Origin: TOLSYN sp963849065
GTDB lineage: Bacteria; Acidobacteriota; Terriglobia; Terriglobales; Acidobacteriaceae
Direction: 5' to 3'
Length of the DNA stretch: 64,000 nt
NCBI GenBank assembly: GCA_963849065.1
Contig: CAWKFM010000002.1
Location: 62,001-126,000, forward strand
Part shown: piece after piece, positions 17,351 through 26,273 of the stretch
Layout of the letters: each line of letters begins with the position of its first letter
How positions within the stretch are numbered: position 1 is the first letter of the stretch
Notes under the pieces: generated by a model
What the model was told of the DNA's origin: nothing
What the model saw: the letters and a program-made list of their open reading frames with translations, nothing else
The model's database searches: none
Program-made: the position numbers and the translations under genes

Positions 17351-18238
17351 ATGGGTGTATCCGCTGTGTTACACGTCAAGACGCTCCGAGGGGGAGCGCA
17401 GAGCAAGCTGCTGCACGCTTCCGACGGCAATCTGTACGTCGTAAAATTCCAGAACAATCCGCAGGGCAAGCGCGTTCTGGCCAACGAGCTTCTGGCAACG
17501 AATTTTGCCCATGCGTTGGGCTTGCCGGTGCCCGCGTTCGAGGTGATCCACGTCCCGCGTGAGCTGATTGAGACCACGCCGGAGCTGCGCATCGAATATG
17601 CCCGGCACAGTTTGCCCTGTTCGCCGGGGCGGCAGTTCGGCTCCCGCTATGTATTGCCGTCGCTAACCTCCGGACAGGTTCTCGACGCGCTACCCCAAAG
17701 TCATCTGCCCAAAATCCGCAACCTGGATGCGTTCCTTGGCATGCTGGCCTTCGACATCTGGACATTCAACAGCGACAACCGCCAGGGTGTTTTCTACAAA
17801 GGTCACTCGCAGCGGAAATACACGGTTGCGTTTATCGATCATGGCTACTGCTTTAACGCTCTGAAGTGGAACTTCCGGGACGCGGCGCTATGGGGAATCT
17901 ACGCGGACCCGCATGTTTATGCCTCGGTTGCGGGATGGGATTCGTTTGAGCCATGGCTTTCGAGGATTGAAAACCTGGACGAGACGTTTCTGTGGTCGTG
18001 CGCCGCGGCCGTTCCTTTGGAATGGTATGAGGACGCGCCGGGAATGATGCGTTTAATCGAGCGGCTGGCCAAGCGCAGAAAAAGAGTGCGCGAGCTGGTG
18101 GATGACCTGCGCAAATGGCCGCAGAATCCGTTTCCGAACTGGCATTTCCCGATGCTGCCGGTCAGCCCCGGCGCTTGCAGACGGTCACAAGGCGCTACCC
18201 AACTGCTCGGTGAGCTGCGGTGCGGAAATCTGGCATAG
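17351..18238 (+). CDS. HipA-like kinase-fold protein, stand-alone
   Basis: The 295-residue protein resembles the HipA-type kinase fold: VVKFQNNPQGKRVLANELLATNFAHALGLPVP (Lys and Glu of the small lobe), then LGMLAFDIWTFNSDNRQGVFY (catalytic-loop-like D-x-x-x-x-N-x-D-N) and VAFIDHGYCF (metal-binding-like Asp). It is not linked to a HipB antitoxin. The ATG follows AAGGAG by four bases. Its last 54 bases overlap the convergent 18185 gene. Kinase activity is possible from the motifs; the target is unknown. Confidence 0.75.
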   Translation: MGVSAVLHVKTLRGGAQSKLLHASDGNLYVVKFQNNPQGKRVLANELLATNFAHALGLPVPAFEVIHVPRELIETTPELRIEYARHSLPCSPGRQFGSRYVLPSLTSGQVLDALPQSHLPKIRNLDAFLGMLAFDIWTFNSDNRQGVFYKGHSQRKYTVAFIDHGYCFNALKWNFRDAALWGIYADPHVYASVAGWDSFEPWLSRIENLDETFLWSCAAAVPLEWYEDAPGMMRLIERLAKRRKRVRELVDDLRKWPQNPFPNWHFPMLPVSPGACRRSQGATQLLGELRCGNLA

Positions 18239-18598
18239 CTGGCAGACCGCCATCGTCAATTTCTCGTACTGGGCGGCTGCCAGAGCCGCGTAGCGCGAAT
18301 CAGCGATGCGATGGAGGCGAAAAAAATGCAGGACCCTCACTTGTAGAATCGTAAGGTTCAGGGACATGCACTCGCGCCGGACCATGCTGACGGCGGCGCA
18401 GAGCTGCGGGTCGGCCGGGGCATCGGTGCGCCCGCACTGGCCGAGAAAGGCGAGAACCGCCGTCAGGTTGCGCTTGATGTGCGCAAGCTCGGCATCCACG
18501 TTCTCCGGAATATCGGATTGGAGCTGGTCAAGTTCGATATGTTCCAAGTCTTGAATTAATTGCTGGAATGAAAAGTCTCCGGCATTCGTATTAAGCAT
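18185..18598 (-). CDS. Helical hypothetical protein
   Basis: The 137-residue product appears all-helical and cytoplasmic, with two-cysteine segments (LGQCGRTDAPADPQLC and AVCQLCQISAP). Its ATG overlaps the end of the upstream membrane-protein gene, so the two are translationally coupled and probably work together. A GGAGGAG ribosome site lies inside the upstream gene. Its 3' end overlaps the convergent HipA-like gene. Family not recognised. Confidence 0.6.
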   Translation of the reverse strand: MLNTNAGDFSFQQLIQDLEHIELDQLQSDIPENVDAELAHIKRNLTAVLAFLGQCGRTDAPADPQLCAAVSMVRRECMSLNLTILQVRVLHFFRLHRIADSRYAALAAAQYEKLTMAVCQLCQISAPQLTEQLGSAL

Positions 18599-19430
18599 CG
18601 CGCTCTCCTCCGAGATGAAGATTCCACTGATTGGCTCCTTGAGACTGCTTGGCGGGCTGCCTCTTGACCTCCAGCGACTCGATCAGGACTACATACTGGC
18701 TGAGCACAGCCGATAACCTGCGTACTTCCTGCATGGTCGGGACCGTGCGAGGCACCTCTGCGTGCGCAAACGAGTATGTCCATACAGAACAGGCACCCAT
18801 AAATGCCAGCATGTCGAGCGGCCAGATATAGCTGTTCAGGTACAGGCCGAGCTGGGATGTCATGGTAACCACCGCTACGTCCACTGAGAGGTAGAAAAAG
18901 AATCCGACGACGATCCCATACACGCGATGATTCCAGGGGATGCCGAGACACAGGGAAAAAGCGGTGAGCATCGCGAAGATGCCCCAGAGAGCCCATGACA
19001 TTCCCTGATCGATCGACCTAAAGAGCAACATCCATTCCAATGGCTGCATGCCGGGGAATTTCCAGGTAAACATGGCGGCCAAGGAAGCGACAGTAAGCGA
19101 GGCCAACACAAAGTTGCCTAGTGTTCCGCGGGGAAGAGCGTCATAAGGACGAAAGATAATCTGAACCACCTCAAGCACCACCGCGATGAGAAGCACAAAC
19201 TGAATTCCGTATGTCCCCCATCTCAGCAAAATGTATGCTTCCTTGCCCATCGAGGCGAAGTACACGTAGAGAAGCAGGGACGAGCGAAGAACACAAAAAG
19301 CAATGAACGACGTGAATGCAGCATTCTCCCGCCAGGCTCTACGCCATACGAGCAGGAGCATCAGGAACAATTCTGTGGACACCACGAGTGCCCATATTGC
19401 GATATACAGAGGCCGGTTGAGCAAACTCAT
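18591..19430 (-). CDS. Seven-helix membrane protein, unknown function
   Basis: The 279-residue protein has about seven membrane helices (starting near residues 8, 37, 71, 106, 139, 170 and 201) followed by a cytoplasmic tail with a helix QEVRRLSAVLSQYVVLIESLEVK. The layout of an integral sensor-like domain plus a short tail suggests a receptor or scaffold, but no catalytic domain is present. It overlaps the following 137-residue gene by eight bases, so the pair forms a small operon. Function unknown. Confidence 0.65.
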   Translation of the reverse strand: MSLLNRPLYIAIWALVVSTELFLMLLLVWRRAWRENAAFTSFIAFCVLRSSLLLYVYFASMGKEAYILLRWGTYGIQFVLLIAVVLEVVQIIFRPYDALPRGTLGNFVLASLTVASLAAMFTWKFPGMQPLEWMLLFRSIDQGMSWALWGIFAMLTAFSLCLGIPWNHRVYGIVVGFFFYLSVDVAVVTMTSQLGLYLNSYIWPLDMLAFMGACSVWTYSFAHAEVPRTVPTMQEVRRLSAVLSQYVVLIESLEVKRQPAKQSQGANQWNLHLGGERDA

Positions 19431-19467
19431 TGGCCGCCTCTCCGCGCAGAGAGGCGGCCGACCAGAA

Positions 19468-20112
19468 TTAGCGCAGCGTTGCGATCAACTCTGCCGGAGC
19501 CAGGCCCGGTCCGCCCGATCCCGGAGGCCCATCGGGATCTCCACCGCAGCAGGCAGCGGGGCGGATCGCCGTCGCAAACAAGAGATTGTGAACCGTGCTG
19601 GCCGAGGCCGGAGCAAAGCCCGGACCGCCCGATCCTGGAGGCCCATCGGGATCTCCACCGCAGCAGGAGGCCGGCTGAATCAATGCCGCACTGTGAATCG
19701 TGCTGGCTGAGACCGGAGCAAAGCCCGGACCGCCCGATCCTGGAGGCCCGTCGGGATCGCCGCCGCAGCAGGAGGCCGGCTGAATCAATGCCGCACTGTG
19801 AATCGTGCTGGCTGAGACCGGAGCAAAGCCCGGGCCGCCCGATCCTGGAGGTCCATCGGGATCGCCGCCGCAGCAGGCCGCGGACTGAATCAATGCCGCA
19901 CTGTGAATCGTGCTGGCTGAGACCGGAGCAAAGCCCGGGCCGCCCGATCCTGGAGGTCCGTCGGGATCTCCGCCGCAGCAGGCCAGGGTTGGGGTCGGCG
20001 TTGCGGACGAGACATGGTGAGGCGTGCTGGTGGATGCGCTGGCAGACGCGCTGAGGGATACGCTCAGGATGAGCGCGGTTCCCAGGGTGGCGAGGATGGA
20101 CAGTCTCTTCAT
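19468..20112 (-). CDS. Secreted protein with five CCGGDPDGPPG repeats
   Basis: The 214-residue product has a signal peptide (MKRLSILATLGTALILSVSL, then a Ser/Ala run) and five near-identical units built around CCGGDPDGPPGSGGPG followed by FAP-SASTIHSAALIQ. The DNA period is exactly 105 bp over units at 19625, 19730, 19835 and 19940; the outermost unit is 114 bp away. Ten cysteines in adjacent pairs and the Gly/Pro/Asp content suggest a disulfide- or metal-linked extracellular repeat, or a multi-core precursor peptide. No maturation enzyme is next to it; neighbours are a seven-helix membrane protein and an XRE regulator. I do not recognise the family. Confidence 0.75.
   Translation of the reverse strand: MKRLSILATLGTALILSVSLSASASASTSTPHHVSSATPTPTLACCGGDPDGPPGSGGPGFAPVSASTIHSAALIQSAACCGGDPDGPPGSGGPGFAPVSASTIHSAALIQPASCCGGDPDGPPGSGGPGFAPVSASTIHSAALIQPASCCGGDPDGPPGSGGPGFAPASASTVHNLLFATAIRPAACCGGDPDGPPGSGGPGLAPAELIATLR
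19491..19990 (-). repeat. Tandem 105-bp coding repeats (five units)
   Basis: The word CCGCCCGAT recurs at 19511, 19625, 19730, 19835 and 19940. Units two to four differ at only a few bases, indicating recent amplification or gene conversion within the secreted-protein gene. Confidence 0.85.
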
Positions 20113-20291
20113 GGAAGCTCCGACTCGGCTTGGTGCCGTAGTCGGAGCCTAGCTCTGGCGAGCTTTTACGAGACGGAATCTGAAATTCGATACGAATCCG
20201 GAACAAGCCTTGCTCGTTCCCGATTTTGTTGAGCATCCCAGTGGACACGCTAAGCGGATGATTGTGCAGGCAACTGCGCGAAGTCATGGGT

Positions 20292-21050
20292 TCAACTCCT
20301 CCCGCGAAGTTGCATGGCGACACCCACGACCTCTCCCACCACCTCGGCTTCTTGCGGATGGCGATAGATCCGCACCGGTTCGGGAGAAAGTGGATGAGGT
20401 TGCAGGATCAGTTGACTATCCTGCAGGCGGCACCAGCCACACTTGTAACCGCTCCGGGTTTCCAGGAAATAAATTGGCCGATCGGCCTCGGCTTTCCATG
20501 TGCCTTCCAGTACCTTGTCTCTGGATTCATCGATCTGAATGAACGAACCGGGAGGCAGGAGCGGGGACATGGTCAGATCCTCTGTGCCAATGTAGGCGTA
20601 GGTGAAACGGACACTTGCGAACTGGGAGAGGTATGCGAAAGGCACCGCTCCCCATTGTTGGATGATTCGTCCCAGGTTCTGGGTGCGGGCTGGATCGAAG
20701 GCCGAATCTTCAACAACCGGTATCTTCGCGGTGCCGGTCGCGTTGAGGGTTTCGATGCAATGCGTATTGGGTAATGTTGCAACCGCCAGATCCCCCGCCA
20801 TCTCATCCAGGTTCATCCCATACCAGTCAAGGATCTCGCGGATATCGCGACGGTAGGTGATGGCCAGGGAATAAATGCGGTAGATGCTAGGCACTACCTC
20901 TTTATTTTCAATGTCAGACAGGCGGCTGAGAGGAATTGCGTGCGCACTGTTGCCACGCTTGGCCGCGAGGCGGCCGGTGGCGGCTTCGACGTCACGAACT
21001 GTTAGACCAAGCTGCTCGCGGAGAAGACGCAGCTTTTTGCCGGGATGCAA
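20292..21050 (-). CDS. XRE regulator with S24-like C-terminal domain
   Basis: The 252-residue protein has an N-terminal XRE helix-turn-helix (LRLLREQLGLTVRDVEAATG...IPLSRLSDIENKEVVPSIYRIYSLAITY) and a C-terminal beta-rich domain with PLLPPGSFIQIDE, followed by GYKCGWCRL and EAEVVGEVVGVAM, as in LexA/CI-type S24 folds. The serine in PPGSF fits the usual position, but the catalytic lysine is not obvious, so it may be a non-cleaving sensor. The start is a TTG at 21050 with GAGGAA upstream. It may control the neighbouring repeat-protein gene, which it precedes on the same strand. Confidence 0.75.
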   Translation of the reverse strand: MHPGKKLRLLREQLGLTVRDVEAATGRLAAKRGNSAHAIPLSRLSDIENKEVVPSIYRIYSLAITYRRDIREILDWYGMNLDEMAGDLAVATLPNTHCIETLNATGTAKIPVVEDSAFDPARTQNLGRIIQQWGAVPFAYLSQFASVRFTYAYIGTEDLTMSPLLPPGSFIQIDESRDKVLEGTWKAEADRPIYFLETRSGYKCGWCRLQDSQLILQPHPLSPEPVRIYRHPQEAEVVGEVVGVAMQLRGRS

Positions 21051-21265
21051 GTCTCATTTCCTCGGAGAAAATGGCGTATTCCCAGGAAATAAGGGCGGGC
21101 GAACTCCCGAACTGGGAATAATTGCCAGAGGATATGGTACCAAAATATATGCATGCCGAGAGAAATGCACTTCAGAATGAGCACTAAGGTAATCAAATTG
21201 GCAGCCAACGGCAGCAGAAGACGGGCGGTGTGGCATGAAAAAAGCAAGCAGCAGTTCGGCCCGGC

Positions 21266-22027
21266 TTATGTCCTTGGGAGCGGCGTGGCGTGGAGGAGCC
21301 AGGCGAGGGCAGCCAGGAGCGCAGCAAAGTAGATTTGCACGGCAAACGCGCCGGCGGCGGGAATCGGCTTGCGGAAGAGCTGCCAGGCAAAGCCCGCAGC
21401 CAGCAGAAGAAGCACGAGTTGCCCGCTCCACCAGAAGAGCAGAGCGCTGACGGCCAGCAGGCTGATGCGCCCCAGGGTGTCGAGCGGCTTTACGGCAGTA
21501 GCCCCATCCAGCATCCAGACCGGAATGAGGTTGAGCAGGTTGAGCCAAGCCCCGGTGTGGGCCAATGCAGCCCATAAAGGATTGCCGGTGTGCCAGAAGA
21601 GAGCCGCGGCAATCCAGGCGGCCAGCAGTCCGGCGGCTGGGCCGGCCAGCGAGATCAGGGCACGCACCTCGGTGGAGACTCCCAACGCCTGCCATTTGAC
21701 GTAGGCTCCGACGCCGGGGAGGAAGACCGGCATTTCGGCGGGAAGGCCGCGGCGCTTGACTTCGACGAAGTGCCCCATCTCGTGCAGCAGAATCATGCAG
21801 GCAAAGCCGATGCCGAACCAGGCACCGAAGAGCGCCCAGTAGATTCCGAGAAAGGCTGCAAAGCTGAACAGGAACTTGAGCTTGAAGAGCGCCAACAGCA
21901 GGGTCTTGAGCTTGGCCAACAGCACCGCCAGGGGCGCCAGCGGGCCCAGGCGCTTGGCCCATGGACGCTGCGGCTTCTCGGGTGGTGGAGATGCGGGAGT
22001 CTGCTCAGACTGAGGCAACGGCTGCAT
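21266..22027 (-). CDS. Site-2 protease family (M50) membrane metalloprotease
   Basis: The 253-residue protein has a Pro-rich cytoplasmic start and then several membrane helices with the zinc-binding motif HEMGH (in CMILLHEMGHFVEVKRRG) and a later NLIPVWMLDGATA segment that matches the N-x-x-P-x-x-x-x-D-G motif of M50 proteases. It would cleave substrates inside the membrane. It follows the FmdB-type gene by three bases, so the two are co-transcribed. No PDZ domain is present, as in the compact family members. Confidence 0.85.
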   Translation of the reverse strand: MQPLPQSEQTPASPPPEKPQRPWAKRLGPLAPLAVLLAKLKTLLLALFKLKFLFSFAAFLGIYWALFGAWFGIGFACMILLHEMGHFVEVKRRGLPAEMPVFLPGVGAYVKWQALGVSTEVRALISLAGPAAGLLAAWIAAALFWHTGNPLWAALAHTGAWLNLLNLIPVWMLDGATAVKPLDTLGRISLLAVSALLFWWSGQLVLLLLAAGFAWQLFRKPIPAAGAFAVQIYFAALLAALAWLLHATPLPRT

Positions 22028-22030
22028 CGC

Positions 22031-22255
22031 TTAGTTCATTCCGCAGCCACCGCCGCCGCAGGAGCCGCTGGGCATTCCGCAGGGTAACTTGGGAGCGGAA
22101 GCGGATGATTTATCCGTGCCATGTGCGGCAAAGGTGGAAAGCTGCTGCTCCAACTCCGTGCTCTTGCAGGCCGGGCACTCCGACTGGTTGGAACCGTAGA
22201 CGATGGCTTCAAACTTGTTGCCGCAACCCTTGCAAATGTATTCGAAAATCGGCAT
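22031..22255 (-). CDS. FmdB-family zinc-ribbon protein
   Basis: The 74-residue protein is a single zinc ribbon: MPIFEYICKGCGNKFEAIV then SECPACKSTELEQQLSTFA, giving two CxxC pairs, as in the FmdB family. Its tail is Gly/Cys-rich (CGMPSGSCGGGGCGMN). The family has a putative regulatory role, known mainly from formamidase loci. It directly precedes the M50 protease with a three-base gap. The ATG at 22255 follows GGAGCG. Confidence 0.85.
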   Translation of the reverse strand: MPIFEYICKGCGNKFEAIVYGSNQSECPACKSTELEQQLSTFAAHGTDKSSASAPKLPCGMPSGSCGGGGCGMN

Positions 22256-22351
22256 CACACGCTCCGCATCCGCCCCGCAGGCACGATCTTCAAGCGCTCA
22301 GGCGGAACTGATACATTCATTATAAGGGTGCAGCCGGCCCTGGGAATACCT

Positions 22352-23407
22352 ATGCACGGTACGGAACTCATCTCCCATCCTCCCAACTCCGCGCGCGCGG
22401 TGAATGATTTTGTGCCGCGCCGCTGCTTGGGCGGCGGCCATGCCCAGACGGTTGCCGGAAACTTTCTGCGGCGGGCCAACGGACTGCCCGCACCCGTTGA
22501 GCGGCTCTGCGAGATTGAGCCGGGGGTGCGGATTCTGTGCGAATGCCACTGGCAGCCGGAGCGGCAGGCGCGGCTGACGCTGATCATCGTGCATGGGCTG
22601 GAGGGCTCCAGCAAATCACGCTACGTGATTGGAACCGGCACCCGGGCCTGGCGGCAGGGCTGGAACGTGGTGCGTATGAACATCCGCGGCTGCGGCGGCA
22701 CCGAGCATCTTTCTTCGACGCTTTATCACTCCGGCCTCTCGCAGGACGTGGAGAAGCTGGTAGCCGAATTGACCGGAAGCGAGGGTTTGCGCAGGGTGGC
22801 GCTGGTGGGCTTTTCGATGGGCGGCAACCAGGTGCTGCGCGCGCTGGGACGGTGGGGGACGCAGGCTCCGCAGGAAGTGGTGGGCGCAGCAGTGGTTTCT
22901 CCCTCCTGCGACCTGGCGCTTTGCGCAGACCGGATCCATGCGCCGGCTAACAGAATTTATGAGTGGTGGTTTCTGCAATCGTTGCGCAGGAGCTTCCGCC
23001 GCAAGGCCGCGCTCTGGCCCGGCTGTTTCGATCCGGCGCTGCTGAAAGGCGTGCACTCGGTGCGGGACTTCGATGATCGAATCACGGCGCGCTACATGGG
23101 CTTTGCCGGCGCAGCCGATTACTACGACAAGGCCAGTTCCTCGCACGTGCTGGAGCGGATCGCGGTTCCGACGCTGGTGATTCACGCCGACGACGATCCG
23201 TTCGTGGTGATATCGGAGGAAAGCCAGCGCAAACTTGAGACCAATCCGAACGTGACGTTTTTGCATACAAAACATGGCGGGCACTGTGCCTTCATCTGCG
23301 AGCCGTGCAAAGGCGGCATCGACGATGGACACTGGGCCGAGCGCAAGATCGCAGAGTTTTTGGCACAACTGGAAGCCACGCAATCAGAAGCTACGGAGAG
23401 CCTCTGA
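22352..23407 (+). CDS. YheT-family alpha/beta hydrolase
   Basis: The 351-residue protein shows LTLIIVHGLEGSSKSRYV (oxyanion-hole HGLEGS), VVRMNIRGCGGTEHLSSTLYHSGLSQDVE, the nucleophile elbow ALVGFSMGGNQVL (Ser in GFSMGG), an acid near HADDDPFV and the histidine in KHGGHCAFI. These place it in the YheT/EMB8 group of esterase-like hydrolases. The ATG at 22352 opens a normal N-terminus; the frame runs open further upstream across the FmdB gene. The next gene begins directly after its stop. Confidence 0.85.
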   Translation: MHGTELISHPPNSARAVNDFVPRRCLGGGHAQTVAGNFLRRANGLPAPVERLCEIEPGVRILCECHWQPERQARLTLIIVHGLEGSSKSRYVIGTGTRAWRQGWNVVRMNIRGCGGTEHLSSTLYHSGLSQDVEKLVAELTGSEGLRRVALVGFSMGGNQVLRALGRWGTQAPQEVVGAAVVSPSCDLALCADRIHAPANRIYEWWFLQSLRRSFRRKAALWPGCFDPALLKGVHSVRDFDDRITARYMGFAGAADYYDKASSSHVLERIAVPTLVIHADDDPFVVISEESQRKLETNPNVTFLHTKHGGHCAFICEPCKGGIDDGHWAERKIAEFLAQLEATQSEATESL

Positions 23408-24010
23408 ATGGAAGCCGATTACAGCGTAGAGCTGGGACCGTCGGCGCCCGCGCTGGAGTTGCCCTGGGCGGATCCGGAGGGGCGCTTGCATTATGTGGAA
23501 CTGCGGGGCGCAGGCGGCCTGACGGCGTGCAACCTCGACAGCATCGAAGAAGCGCGGCGCTTCCCTGCTCTGCGGAACTTTTTGGCCGAGGTGAATTCGC
23601 ACGCGAGCGCGTGGCAGAGCGTGAAGTGCGACGCGTGGGCGGACGAGACCGTGCCGGAGGAGAATCTCTACCTCGCGGGCTTCACGCAGAGCAGCTATGT
23701 GGATCTGGTTCTGGCGGAGCCGACCGCGGCGTTGCGCGATTGCCTGGAAACACACCGGAAGCTGGCGAACGAGATGGCGCAGGCGCTCGAAGCCGATGAG
23801 AGCCTCGAGTCGGTGGCCGAAATCGTGGTGCGGCGCTGTTATTTTCACCAAGGAGCGAGCCTGGAAGAATCCGACGCCGGCTACTGCCTGACGCTGTTCC
23901 TCACCGGCTATGGAACTTCTCCGGAAAAGGCCGCGGTTTGCTGGGAGCGCACGCTGGGGTCCGCCGCCGAATGTTTACTCAAGCTGCGGCCGCCAGAAGC
24001 GGGCGCGTAA
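23408..24010 (+). CDS. Hypothetical acidic protein
   Basis: The 200-residue product is acidic and soluble, with a SSYVDLVLAE segment, helices LRDCLETHRKLANEMAQALE and a C-terminal YCLTLFLTGYGTSPEKAAVCWERTL. It starts at the base after the stop of the YheT-type hydrolase, so translation is probably coupled and the two may act together. I do not recognise the family; no catalytic motif is clear. Confidence 0.7.
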   Translation: MEADYSVELGPSAPALELPWADPEGRLHYVELRGAGGLTACNLDSIEEARRFPALRNFLAEVNSHASAWQSVKCDAWADETVPEENLYLAGFTQSSYVDLVLAEPTAALRDCLETHRKLANEMAQALEADESLESVAEIVVRRCYFHQGASLEESDAGYCLTLFLTGYGTSPEKAAVCWERTLGSAAECLLKLRPPEAGA

Positions 24011-24058
24011 AAAGAGGAACTCGGCTAAAATGGAGTGGAGCGCCAGCTCAACTCCCGT

Positions 24059-24135
24059 GGGAGCGTAGCTCAGTTGGATAGAGCATCTGCCTTCTAAGCA
24101 GAGGGTCGCAGGTTCGAGTCCTGCCGCTCCTACCA
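24059..24135 (+). tRNA. tRNA-Arg(UCU)
   Basis: It folds as a full cloverleaf: acceptor GGGAGCG with CGCTCCT, D arm GTAGCTCAGTTGGATAGAGC, anticodon stem CTGC-CTTCTAA-GCAG with anticodon TCT, T arm GCAGGTTCGAGTCCTGC and an encoded CCA end. Confidence 0.97.
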
Positions 24136-24203
24136 CTTACTCTCGGCACACAATCACTCTTCGCTTTTGTCCGCACAATCAAAGGCGCCTTGGGCGCGAA
24201 TGA

Positions 24204-26057
24204 TTACTGCGAATCCGGGGGCATTTGAACGGGGGCTCGTTTCTCGGCTTCCGAGATCATCGCCTCCAGGCTGACGCGGATGCCGTCACCCCAGAAGGTT
24301 TCGTCGGTGGGATCCAGGCCGAACGGTTGCAGGAGTTCGAAGACGTTTTTGGTCGCACCGGAACGGAGCAGGTCGAGATAGAGCGGTTCAAACTGAGGGC
24401 CGAGGCGCGTTTGCTGGGCATACAGGCTCTGCGTCAAGAGTTCGCCGAAGGCATAACCGTACACGTAGAAGGGCCGGTGGAAATGCGAAATATACGACCA
24501 AAGATGGTTGGAGTCTTCATAGGTGAACACCTCGCCATCTTCTCCGTATAGCTCTTTGGCCGTAGTCAGCCACAGGGCATCGAGTTCTTCCACGGAAAGT
24601 TTCTTTGGGTCATTCCATTCCGTGTAGTCGGCATTCATGCCATGGATGCGACGCTCGAAATTCGAAAATCCAATTTGCCGCACTACCGTGTTGAGCATTC
24701 CTTCGATCTTCCGTGTGATCAGCGCGAGCAGAGCGGGGTTGTCTGCTTTTTCGGCGAGCTGGGCGCGGAGAAAACTGAAGGTTGTCATTTCGCCGAAAAC
24801 GGAAGCCGTTTCGCAGTAGGCGATGGGCGGCTGATACATGAGCGGCCCCTGCGCCTCGCCGGCCAGGATGCCATGCACGCCGTGGCCGAGTTCATGCGCG
24901 AGCGTCATCACGTCGTGATTCGAACCCAGGTAATTCAAGAACGTGTAGGATTGCGTCCGGTTTCCGGGAAGGACGACGGAACAATTAAATGCTCCTCCGC
25001 GTTTGCCTGAGGTCGCGGGAACGTCAATGTGTTTGGCCGCGATGGTCTTCTGAATGATGCCGGACAGCGTGGGACTGAAGCTTTCATACGCGGCAAGAAC
25101 CGTGGCGATTGCGTTGTCATACGGCACCACCGTGGTATCGGCGAAGGCCAATGGCGCGTTGCGGTCGCTCCACCGGAGGGTCTTCACGCCGAGCAACCCG
25201 GCCTTGAGACGATAGTAACGGCGGGCAAGCGGACCGGCCACGTGGATCACGGCATTGTGCAGCGCGTCGACGACCGCGTCGGGAATTCGGTTCTCCTTAT
25301 TCCTCGACTCCATGGGATTGCGGTAATGCCGTTCCTTGCGCTCTACGGTTCCCCTGCCTACGATCACATAGAGCGTCTGCGCGGAATATTTGGTAAAGTA
25401 TCCGCCCAGGCCGTCGTTGATTGCTTTTTGCACTTCGGCACGGACAACGGCATCTTTCGAATTGGTGAGAATGTCGAGCATCTCGGTCAGGTTCTTCTTC
25501 TCGCCCTGATGGTCGAATCGAAGATCCGCCTCGCACTCGTCAAAGAACTCATCCCATGAGGCCGGGCCGAACGGGCTGCGCTTGGTAAGAGCGGCTTCCA
25601 CCGGTTCGCTCAGGAAGTGCGGCTTGAAGACCCGCTGATGCTCGATCCACGGCCGATGCCTTTGGACCACGCTATCGCTGGCGTACCATTTTTCAAGCGT
25701 GGCATCGTCGAGCGCCACAAGCTCCAATTCAAAGAACGTCAGGTACTCGCCCTGAACCTGGCTCATGGTCTGTTGCGCGGCGGCGATCGTGGTCTTCACC
25801 GTCTCATCGGTCACGTCCAGACTTTGCTCAAGAGAGAGGTAAACCATGATCTTGCCGGCAAGCATGTCCAGTTCTGCATAGTCGGAGATTGCCCCACACA
25901 GCCGCTCGGCGAGCTTGCCTTTGTAATTGGAGCTGAATTGCTCCGCCTGCTTGGCGAACTCGGCGATGTCGAGATCGATTTGCGGGTCACTGATCCCAGA
26001 GTAGAAGGAGGTCAGATCCCAACGGACATTGCTAGCGGCGGTCTGATGACTGGACAT
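24204..26057 (-). CDS. pepF: Oligoendopeptidase F (M3 family)
   Basis: The 617-residue protein hydrolyses short peptides in the cytoplasm. The zinc motif HELGH is at residues 388-392 in TLAHELGHGVH, with the third ligand expected in the YCETASVFGEMTTF segment about 25 residues later. Other family marks are GKRGGAFNC and YSYISHFHRPFYVYGYAFGE-like C-terminal sequence. Length is normal for PepF. It is a single gene downstream of tRNA-Arg on the opposite strand. Confidence 0.93.
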   Translation of the reverse strand: MSSHQTAASNVRWDLTSFYSGISDPQIDLDIAEFAKQAEQFSSNYKGKLAERLCGAISDYAELDMLAGKIMVYLSLEQSLDVTDETVKTTIAAAQQTMSQVQGEYLTFFELELVALDDATLEKWYASDSVVQRHRPWIEHQRVFKPHFLSEPVEAALTKRSPFGPASWDEFFDECEADLRFDHQGEKKNLTEMLDILTNSKDAVVRAEVQKAINDGLGGYFTKYSAQTLYVIVGRGTVERKERHYRNPMESRNKENRIPDAVVDALHNAVIHVAGPLARRYYRLKAGLLGVKTLRWSDRNAPLAFADTTVVPYDNAIATVLAAYESFSPTLSGIIQKTIAAKHIDVPATSGKRGGAFNCSVVLPGNRTQSYTFLNYLGSNHDVMTLAHELGHGVHGILAGEAQGPLMYQPPIAYCETASVFGEMTTFSFLRAQLAEKADNPALLALITRKIEGMLNTVVRQIGFSNFERRIHGMNADYTEWNDPKKLSVEELDALWLTTAKELYGEDGEVFTYEDSNHLWSYISHFHRPFYVYGYAFGELLTQSLYAQQTRLGPQFEPLYLDLLRSGATKNVFELLQPFGLDPTDETFWGDGIRVSLEAMISEAEKRAPVQMPPDSQ

Positions 26058-26273
26058 GGTTGTGAGTCCGGATGGTCCTTAAAAATCCAAATTGTAGCAG
26101 ACCGGCGTTTCGTTGGATTTTCGCCTGCGAATTTTCTTCCCTTGCCATTCGCCAATCAATTTCCGTGTAGGTGGACTAATTTCTGGACGAACCACAGCAA
26201 TGTTGAGTATCCTGCGTGATAGCCTCGCCCACCCGAGTACCCAGATCTCCCGGTTTATACGGAGTCCTAACCT

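Noticed and set aside
19491..19990. Possible CRISPR array
   Set aside because: The 105-bp units are in-frame coding repeats without unique spacers, and no cas gene is in the window. I saw no CRISPR array elsewhere.
19479..20054. 191-codon plus-strand frame with repeats
   Set aside because: Antisense of the five-repeat secreted protein; no ribosome site or signal peptide.
21054..21962. 302-codon minus-strand frame
   Set aside because: Shadow of the M50 protease in another frame; no family motif.
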